A stretch of 64,000 nucleotides of DNA from TK10-74A sp965263065. GTDB taxonomy: Bacteria; Chloroflexota; Dehalococcoidia; Bin125. Location: positions 558,001 to 622,000 of the forward strand of contig CBDHGH010000003.1 of NCBI GenBank assembly GCA_965263065.1, written 5' to 3'. Of the stretch, positions 58,389 to 64,000 are shown piece after piece. The translations under genes were made by a program, and so were the position numbers. Every line of letters starts with the position of its first letter. Position 1 is the stretch's first letter. Below the pieces are notes generated by a model that was not told the DNA's origin, made no database searches, and was given only the letters and a program-made list of their open reading frames with translations.

Positions 58389-59570
58389 TCAGATCGCGCC
58401 GTCGTCCTTGAGCGCGGCGATGGCGTCCCAGTCGTAGCCAAGGTCGAGCAGGATCTCCTCGGTATGACGGCCCAGCTCCGGCGCCGTCGAGCGCGGCCCG
58501 GTGGGCGTCTCGGACATCTTGATCGGGGTGCCGGTGACCTCGATCGTCCCCAGCGAGGGATGCTCCAGCGTCGTGATGTACTCATTGGCGAGCACCTGCG
58601 GGTCTTCGACCATGGCGGCGTAGTCGTGTACGGGGGCGACCGGGACGCCGGCCGCGCGCAGCAGCGTCAGCCACTCGTCGCGGGGGCGCGTCGCGAAGGC
58701 GGCATCGAGCTCGGCCACGAGCGCGTCGTGTGCTTCCTCGCGGGCGAACGGGTCGGCGAAGCGGGGGTCGTCGGCCAGGCCGGGCCGGCCGAGCGCCTCG
58801 CAGAGCGGGCGAAACCAGCGCGGGTCCAGGATGCCGATGCTGAGGTAGCGGTCGTCGGCGGCGCGGAAGTAGTTGAAGACGGCGAACATGCGCTGCGGCG
58901 TGGGGCGCTGTACGCCGTGCCGCAGGAATTCGGTGATGTACCACGTCTGCAGCCAGATCTGGGCGCCCAGCAGCGACGACTCGACGTGCTGGCCGACGCC
59001 CTGGCGGTCGCGCGCGACGACGGCGCTGACGATCGCCAGGGCCAGGCTCATGGCGCCGATCTGATCGGCGAAGCCGAGTTGCACGGTCTGCGGGGGCTGG
59101 TCGGGGCCGCCGCCCTGGGAGTGCATAATGCCGCCCATCGCCATGCCGGTGATGTCGAACGAGGGCTCCTGCGCGAGGGGCCCGCGCTCGCCGTAACCGG
59201 TGCCGCTGGCGGTGATGATGGCGGGGTTATACGGGCGCAGCGATTCCAGGTCGATGCCCAGTCGCGCGGGCACACCGGGCCGGAAGTTATCGACGACGAC
59301 ATCGATGTTGGCGACGAGCTTGTGCAAGATCTCGTGCCCCTGGGGGGCCTTGAGGTCGAGTGTCATGGAGCGTTTGTTGCGGTTATGGGCCTGGTAGTAG
59401 GAGCACCAGCCGTCGGGCTCGAGGCCGAAGCTGCGCCCCAGGTCGCCGCCGCCGGGAGGCTCGACCTTGATCACGTCCGCGCCGAGGTCGGAGAGCATAA
59501 CGGTGGCGGCCGGCCCCTGCTGGTAGCGCGTGAAGTCGAGAACGCGGATCCCGTCGAGCGGTCCGGGCAC
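58389..59570 (-). CDS. CaiB/BaiF family CoA-transferase
   Basis: 393 aa; GTG 59570 with AGGAGG 7 nt upstream. LDGIRVLDFTRYQQGPAATVMLSDLGADVIKVEPPGGGDLGR, NKRSMTLDLK, VVVDNFRPGVPARLGID and LGFADQIGAM are all family hallmarks. The nucleophilic Asp aligns at residue 169, the same number as in formyl-CoA transferase. Adjacent (28 bp) to a 3-hydroxyacyl-CoA dehydrogenase on the same strand, consistent with catabolism of an organic acid through its CoA ester. Substrate unknown. Confidence 0.93.
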   Translation of the reverse strand: MPGPLDGIRVLDFTRYQQGPAATVMLSDLGADVIKVEPPGGGDLGRSFGLEPDGWCSYYQAHNRNKRSMTLDLKAPQGHEILHKLVANIDVVVDNFRPGVPARLGIDLESLRPYNPAIITASGTGYGERGPLAQEPSFDITGMAMGGIMHSQGGGPDQPPQTVQLGFADQIGAMSLALAIVSAVVARDRQGVGQHVESSLLGAQIWLQTWYITEFLRHGVQRPTPQRMFAVFNYFRAADDRYLSIGILDPRWFRPLCEALGRPGLADDPRFADPFAREEAHDALVAELDAAFATRPRDEWLTLLRAAGVPVAPVHDYAAMVEDPQVLANEYITTLEHPSLGTIEVTGTPIKMSETPTGPRSTAPELGRHTEEILLDLGYDWDAIAALKDDGAI

Positions 59571-59598
59571 GGCGTCGCCTCCTCTCGTGGCGGTCAGT

Positions 59599-60501
59599 CT
59601 AGCCGACTCGGGAGTAGTCGAAGATGCCGCGGCCGGTCTTGCGACCGAGGCGGCCCGCCGACACGAGGCGGCGCAGCAGGGTGGGCGCGTTCCAGCGCGG
59701 GTCGCCGGTCTCGGCGCGCATGGCGTCGGCGACGTGCAGCAGGACGTCGAGGCCGGAGAGGTCGCAGGTCGCGAGGGGGCCCAGCTTGTGCGACACGCCG
59801 AGCTGGCAGGCGCGGTCGATGTCCTCGGCGGAGGCCACGCCGGACTCCAGCAGCCGGATCGCGTCCAGGGCGAAGGGCACGAACAGCCGGTTGACGACGA
59901 AGGCCGGCGTGTCCTGGACGCGGATGGGGGTCTTGCCGGTGGCGCGGCAGAAGGCCTCGGCCGCCTCCGCGACGCGGGGATCGACGGTCAGGGGGGTCAC
60001 GACCTCGACCAGCGGCAGCACCTGCGCGGGGTTGAAGTAGTGCAGGCCCAGCACTCGCCCCGGCCGCACCGTCGCGGCGGCGATCTCCTGCAGAGACAGC
60101 GACGACGTGTTGCTGGCCAGGAAGACCGCTCGCTCGCAGAGGGCGTCGAGATCGGTGAAGATTCGCTTCTTCAGCGCCAACTGCTCGGGCGCGGCCTCAA
60201 TGACGGCGTCCACGTCCGCGACGGCCTGCAGGTCGGTCGCGCCGTGCAGCCGGGCCAGGGTCGCGTCGCGCTCGTCGGCGCCCAGGCGGCCGCGCGCGAC
60301 CATGCGCGCCAGCCCGGCGTCGATCCCGGCCAGCCCGCGATCGACGGCCGCTTGGTCGACGTCGTGGAGGATCGTCGTGATGCCGGCCAGCGCGGCCGTC
60401 TGCGCGATGCCGTGTCCCATGCTGCCCGCGCCGATGACGGCCAGGGTGCGGACGGCGGGGAGGGGGGCGGCGGGTGCGGCGGGCGGTTCCGTATCAGGCA
60501 T
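59599..60501 (-). CDS. 3-hydroxyacyl-CoA dehydrogenase (3-hydroxybutyryl-CoA dehydrogenase type)
   Basis: 300 aa, single-domain-fused short form. NAD-binding VIGAGSMGHGIAQTAALAG near residues 21-39, catalytic context LASNTSSLSLQEIAAATVRPGRVLGLHYFNPAQVLPLVEVV, and the C-terminal domain with PAFVVNRLFVPFALDAIRLLESGVASAEDID. Oxidises 3-hydroxyacyl-CoA to 3-oxoacyl-CoA in beta-oxidation or the butanoyl-CoA pathway. Good ribosome site (AAGGAG) before ATG 60501. A TATAAT box lies ~200 bp upstream, implying a long leader. Confidence 0.95.
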   Translation of the reverse strand: MPDTEPPAAPAAPLPAVRTLAVIGAGSMGHGIAQTAALAGITTILHDVDQAAVDRGLAGIDAGLARMVARGRLGADERDATLARLHGATDLQAVADVDAVIEAAPEQLALKKRIFTDLDALCERAVFLASNTSSLSLQEIAAATVRPGRVLGLHYFNPAQVLPLVEVVTPLTVDPRVAEAAEAFCRATGKTPIRVQDTPAFVVNRLFVPFALDAIRLLESGVASAEDIDRACQLGVSHKLGPLATCDLSGLDVLLHVADAMRAETGDPRWNAPTLLRRLVSAGRLGRKTGRGIFDYSRVG

Positions 60502-60613
60502 GGGGGGCTCCTTTTCCGCGGCGAATCGTAGGGCACACCGGCCTCACGCCCCGGCGGGGGATGGGGGCAGGGGCGGTCAGGACAAGCCCCGTGGCGCAAA
60601 GCGGGCGCGAGTT

Positions 60614-60640
60614 TGCACGAACGTGCACTCATATGCACCG
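60614..60640 (-). repeat. GTGCA-rich element, copy C
   Basis: On the minus strand: GGTGCATATGAGTGCACG, then TTCGTGCA. It resembles the block at 41833-41857 (same GTGCATATG xGTGCA ... TCGTGCA order), and again lies downstream of a TCCGCTATA box. Confidence 0.6.
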
Positions 60641-60699
60641 GCGGGACGAAAAGGACGGGGAGATTGGGGGTCGATCCGATTGCGGCGTTGCCGAGTCCC

Positions 60700-60705
60700 A
60701 TTATA
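60700..60705 (-). promoter_or_regulatory. TATAAT -10-like box, candidate for the hydroxyacyl-CoA dehydrogenase operon
   Basis: Consensus TATAAT on the minus strand in the context TCCGCTATAATGGGA. No good -35 at 16-18 nt. Shares TCCGCTATA with two repeats at 41.7 and 42.05 kb. Confidence 0.45.
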
Positions 60706-60743
60706 GCGGATTCGGCGTGCCTGTGCGAGGGCCAGGGCTTGGG

Positions 60744-62183
60744 CTAGGAAGCGGTCTCGGGGAAGCCTTGCGACGGCAGCGGCTCCGCGACGACCCCGGC
60801 CAGCGTCACCTCCGTGTGCGCGGCCAGCGAATCCCAGACCAGCGCCCGAATCGCGTCGAAGGCCGGGCGGGTCTCGGCCTCGATGCGCAGCGACAGGTAG
60901 GGGTTGGTGTTCGACGCGCGCAGGTGGAACCAGCCGTCGGGGAATTCGACGCGGGCGCCGTCGACCTCCAGCATCTCGTAGCGCCCGCGGAAGGCGTCAG
61001 CGACGGCGTCGGCGATGCGGAACTTGTCGGCGTCGGCGCAGGGCAGCTTGATCTCGTTCGACGTGACGTAGCGGCGCATACCGGCGAAGTGCGCCGACAG
61101 CGGCGCCGGCCCGGCCGATACGATGCAGGCGATCGCACAGGCCGCGAAGACACCGTCATCGAGGTACGGGTAGTCCTCGCCGAAGATCATGTGCCCGCTG
61201 GCCTCGCCGCCGAAGACGATGCCCTCGTCGCGCATGCGACGACGGAAGATCGAATAGCCGGTGCGGGCCAGTACGGGCTCCCCGCCGTGGCGGCGCACGT
61301 CGGCGATGGGGGAGCGGGAGCTCTTCAGGTCCATGAGGATGCGCGCCCCCGGGTGGCGGGAGAGCACGTCGCGCGCCAGTAGGGCGGCGATCCAGTCGGG
61401 GTCGTAGCGGCGTCCCGTCTCGTCGACCAGGCCCACGCGATCGCCGTCGCCGTCCCAGGCGACCCCGAGGTCGGCCCCCTCGGCGACCACGCGGGCCGCC
61501 AAGTCACGCATGCTGCCCGGCTCCTGCGGGTCGGGCAGGTGGTTCGGGAAGCCCTCCAGCAGCTCCGCGTACAGCCCCACGACCTCGGCGCCCAGGCCGC
61601 GCAGCGCCGCCGGCCCGGTCAGCGTCGCGACGCCGTTGCCGGGGTCGGCCACGATCTTCAACGGCCGCTGGAGCCGGAAGCGGCGGCGCAGCATCGCCAG
61701 GTAGTCGGGCGTGGGGTCACGCTCGATTGGGGGCGCAGGATCGGCGGCGGGGGCGGTGAAGTCGCCCGCCTCGGCGAGACGCCGGACGGCTTGGATCTCG
61801 TCGGGCAGGAGGGGCATCGCCTCCTCGCGCAGCAGCTTGAGGCCGTTGAACTCGACGGGGTTGTGGCTCGCCGTGACGACGATGCCGCCGCCCAAACCCC
61901 AGCGATGCAGCGCGTAGTAGAGCAGCGGGCTGGGCGCGAGGCCGAGCGTGGTCACCTGCAAGCCGCAGTCACGCAACCCGCGCAGCGCCGCCGTGCACAG
62001 CGCCGGCGAACTGGGACGGCTGTCGCAGGCCACGATCGCGGTCCGGGCCTGGAACCGTCGTCGCAGGAACGTGCCGAGCGCCCGCGCCGTCCGGTAGACC
62101 ACGTCCGGCGTCAGCTCGTCGTCGGCGACGCCGCGCACGTCGTATGCGCGGAAGATGTGCGGGGGGAGAGGGGGGTGTTCCAC
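60744..62183 (-). CDS. Phosphomannomutase/phosphoglucomutase (alpha-D-phosphohexomutase)
   Basis: 479 aa from GTG 62183; the longer frame would overlap the divergent DUF3052 gene. It interconverts hexose 1- and 6-phosphates for wall polysaccharide or glycan precursors. Active-site TASHNP (104-109, phosphoserine Ser106), metal-binding DGDGDR (about 242-247), sugar-specificity GEASGHM and the C-terminal phosphate-binding RASNTNPYLSLRIEAE are all intact. Length and order are typical of the AlgC/ManB branch. Confidence 0.95.
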   Translation of the reverse strand: MEHPPLPPHIFRAYDVRGVADDELTPDVVYRTARALGTFLRRRFQARTAIVACDSRPSSPALCTAALRGLRDCGLQVTTLGLAPSPLLYYALHRWGLGGGIVVTASHNPVEFNGLKLLREEAMPLLPDEIQAVRRLAEAGDFTAPAADPAPPIERDPTPDYLAMLRRRFRLQRPLKIVADPGNGVATLTGPAALRGLGAEVVGLYAELLEGFPNHLPDPQEPGSMRDLAARVVAEGADLGVAWDGDGDRVGLVDETGRRYDPDWIAALLARDVLSRHPGARILMDLKSSRSPIADVRRHGGEPVLARTGYSIFRRRMRDEGIVFGGEASGHMIFGEDYPYLDDGVFAACAIACIVSAGPAPLSAHFAGMRRYVTSNEIKLPCADADKFRIADAVADAFRGRYEMLEVDGARVEFPDGWFHLRASNTNPYLSLRIEAETRPAFDAIRALVWDSLAAHTEVTLAGVVAEPLPSQGFPETAS

Positions 62184-62250
62184 CGTCCCGATTGTAGGCT
62201 CGATTGGACGGCGACGCGCCACGGCGCGCCCGCGCCGATCCCGGAGGCCC

Positions 62251-62661
62251 ATGGCCGGCTACTCCGCCACGCCACTGCCCACGAAGCTCGGCATCAAGCC
62301 GGGCCATCGGGTCGCGCTGGTCGACGCCGCGCCCGGCATGACGGCACTGCTCGCCCCCTTGCCGGCCGATGTCCGCCTGCGCGGGGACCTGCGCGGCCGC
62401 GACACGTTCGATGTCGCGGTGCTGTTCTGCCGCCGCCGGGGCGATCTGCGCCGCCGCTTCGCGGGGGTCGCCAAGCGCCTCACCCGCGAGGGCGGCCTGT
62501 GGGTCGCCTGGCCGAAGAAGAGCTCCGGGCTGGAGACCGACCTGTCGGACTCCGTCGTGCGCGAGTTCGGGCTGTCGACGGGCATGGTCGACAACAAGGT
62601 CTGCGCGATCGACGAGACGTGGTCGGGCCTCCGCTTCGTCGTGCGGCTGCGGGATCGCTAG
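62251..62661 (+). CDS. DUF3052 family protein
   Basis: 136 aa; ATG 62251 with GGAGG upstream. KLGIKPGHRVALVDAAPG, DVAVLFCRRRGDL, and LWVAWPKKSSGLETDLSDSVVREFGLSTGMVDNKVCAIDETWSGLRFVVR are the DUF3052 pattern (a small methyltransferase-like fold, biochemical role not established). Divergent from the phosphohexomutase gene with 67 bp between; convergent with the YyaL-type gene (25 bp). Confidence 0.9.
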   Translation: MAGYSATPLPTKLGIKPGHRVALVDAAPGMTALLAPLPADVRLRGDLRGRDTFDVAVLFCRRRGDLRRRFAGVAKRLTREGGLWVAWPKKSSGLETDLSDSVVREFGLSTGMVDNKVCAIDETWSGLRFVVRLRDR

Positions 62662-62686
62662 GCCGCGGGGTCGCGAGGGCGGTCCG

Positions 62687-64000
62687 TCAGGCCGGCGAGT
62701 CCGACGCCAGCAGCGCCCGCAACGCCTCTGGAGCCGTCACCGGCGGGCTGCACGCGAAGCCGTGACAGACGTAGGCCGCCGGGGCGCCGTCGAGCGGCGT
62801 CTTGCCGTGGAGCTGCGGGACCGCGCTCTCCCCGACGTCGCGGCCGGCCAGCTGGGGCATCACGACGGTCGGACCGGGCGGCCCCTGCCACACGGCGCGC
62901 AGCAGGGCCTGCGTTGCGGGGTCCGCCGCGTCGCCGACGATGCCCACCGCCTGATGCCGATCCAGCCAGTCGAGGGCGGCGACGAAGCCGCTCATCATGA
63001 CGGGCGCGCGGGTCAGAATGACGCCGAAGGCGACGGCCATGGCCTCGAGGCGGTCGGCGTAGAGGCCGTCCCCCGTCAGCGCGTACAGCCGGGCCAGGAC
63101 GCGGGCGGCCTGAGAGTTGCCCGACGGCGTTGCCCCGTCGTAGGTCGGCTTCTTGCGGCTGACCAGCGCTTCGTTGCCCGAGCCGGTCGTGAAGAACCCA
63201 CCCGCCTCGGAGTCCCAATAGCGCTCGATCATCGTGTCGGCGAGGCGGCGGGCCTCGACAAACCAGCGCTCCTCGCCGGTCGCCTCGTAGAGCGACAGCA
63301 GGCCGTCGGCGAGGGCGGCGTAGTCCTCCAGGAAGGCCGGCACCGACGCTCGCCCGCCCGCGAAGATGCGCAACAGGCCCGCCTCGTCGCCGGGCGGGCG
63401 CATCGTCTCCAGGAGGAAGCTGGCGGCGGCGCGCGCGGCGTCGATGAAGCGCGGCGCGTCGAGCACGGCCCCGCCGCGCGCCAGGGCGTCGATGGCCATG
63501 CCGTTCCAGGCCACGATCACCTTGGTGTCGGTGGCGGGCGGGACGCGCTGCGCCCGCTCCGCGAGCAGCGTCGCCCGTGCGGCCGCCAGGGTCTCGGCGG
63601 CGGTCGCTTCCTCGAGCTGGTGCCAGGCGCCCGCCTGCGCCAGCGGCATCCGCGGATGCAGGATGTTGCGCCCCTCGAAGTTGCCCGTCTCCGTCACGTC
63701 GTAGTAGCGGGCAAACAGGGGCGCGTCGTCGCCCAGCAGCTGCGTGACCTCGGCCAGCGACCAGACGAAGTACTTGCCCTCTTCGCCCTCGGAATCCGCG
63801 TCGGTCGAGGCGTAGAACGCGCCCTCGGGCGTGCGCATCTCGCGCAGCAGGTAGTCGAGCGTCTCGGCGGCGATGCGGGAGAAGATCGCGTCGCCGCTGA
63901 GGCGCGCCGCATCCAGGTAGAGCGGCACGAGGAGGGCGTTGTCGTAGAGCATCTTCTCGAAGTGCGGCGCCAGCCAGCGCTCATCGACTGCGTAGCGGTG
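62687..64000 (-). CDS. YyaL/Spata20-type thioredoxin-domain protein (N-terminus beyond window)
   Basis: At least 438 codons of the C-terminal (alpha/alpha)6-barrel part of DUF255/YyaL proteins. From the right edge the frame reads HRYAVDERWLAPHFEKMLYDNALLVPLY, the family hallmark. FYASTDADSEGEEGKYFVW, IVAWNGMAIDALARGG, and GNSQAARVLARLYALTG follow. It ends with a Cys-containing CHGFACSPPVTAPEAL segment typical of the family terminus. The N-terminal thioredoxin-like domain lies outside the window. Physiological role poorly defined. Confidence 0.93.
   Translation of the reverse strand, partial: HRYAVDERWLAPHFEKMLYDNALLVPLYLDAARLSGDAIFSRIAAETLDYLLREMRTPEGAFYASTDADSEGEEGKYFVWSLAEVTQLLGDDAPLFARYYDVTETGNFEGRNILHPRMPLAQAGAWHQLEEATAAETLAAARATLLAERAQRVPPATDTKVIVAWNGMAIDALARGGAVLDAPRFIDAARAAASFLLETMRPPGDEAGLLRIFAGGRASVPAFLEDYAALADGLLSLYEATGEERWFVEARRLADTMIERYWDSEAGGFFTTGSGNEALVSRKKPTYDGATPSGNSQAARVLARLYALTGDGLYADRLEAMAVAFGVILTRAPVMMSGFVAALDWLDRHQAVGIVGDAADPATQALLRAVWQGPPGPTVVMPQLAGRDVGESAVPQLHGKTPLDGAPAAYVCHGFACSPPVTAPEALRALLASDSPA

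Overview
The window is about 70% GC, gene-dense and bacterial. Several features together suggest a monoderm, Chloroflexota-like (Dehalococcoidia/SAR202-type) genome. These are Tat-exported solute-binding lipoproteins with Asp runs after the lipid cysteine, several CaiB/BaiF CoA-transferases, an F420-type nitroreductase homologue, an LPxTG-anchored surface protein, a Gram-positive-type LexA box and many GTG/TTG starts. A high-GC actinobacterium is the main alternative. No 16S rRNA or other decisive marker is present.

Layout. 1-7.9 kb: a secreted VIT/vWA/Calx-beta protein running off the left edge, then a LexA-controlled mutasome operon (imuB, a small DUF6504-like gene, dnaE2). 7.9-9.2 kb: a compact HicB-like, HicA-like, Panacea (SocA-like) trio. 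9.2-22.8 kb: acyl-CoA and transport genes, namely a translationally coupled CaiB/BaiF pair, three MFS transporters, a CPA2 cation/proton antiporter with an RCK domain, and three consecutive carboxyltransferase-type genes, the first coupled to an MFS gene. 22.8-36.4 kb: a TolB-like propeller protein and three oligopeptide-type ABC cassettes, each with one binding protein and two permeases but no ATPase. A nitroreductase-like gene lies between cassettes 2 and 3. 36.7-41.4 kb: a flavin-dependent halogenase-like enzyme with a C-terminal SEC-C motif, a small membrane protein, and a fourth binding protein without permeases.

41.4-56.5 kb is accessory in character: a 1-kb non-coding stretch, tRNA-Arg, a 5'-truncated mgtE, tRNA-His, three large secreted proteins sharing a C-terminal domain, an LPxTG protein with acidic repeats, a DUF5678/retropepsin-like pair with a broken second copy, a DUF559 nuclease, coiled-coil membrane proteins, and toxin-antitoxin loci, one of which lost its PIN toxin at a repeat. 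Ten copies of a palindromic element (CCCCTCTCCAT...ATGGAGAGGGG) were found, the first at 39.0 kb and the last at 55.4 kb. 56.6-64 kb returns to chromosomal genes: a DUF5343 protein, a third CaiB/BaiF transferase, 3-hydroxyacyl-CoA dehydrogenase, phosphomannomutase/phosphoglucomutase, DUF3052, and a YyaL-type thioredoxin-domain protein cut by the right edge.

The strongest structural signal is in the ABC region. The last 123 bp of the third carboxyltransferase gene recur almost unchanged between cassettes 1 and 2. The promoter/leaders of binding-protein genes 1 and 2 are also nearly identical, while the coding cores of the two cassettes are deeply diverged. The four binding proteins share a near-constant signal-peptide module, carry acidic or Ala-rich linkers of very different length, and each gene is followed by an unrelated strong GC hairpin.
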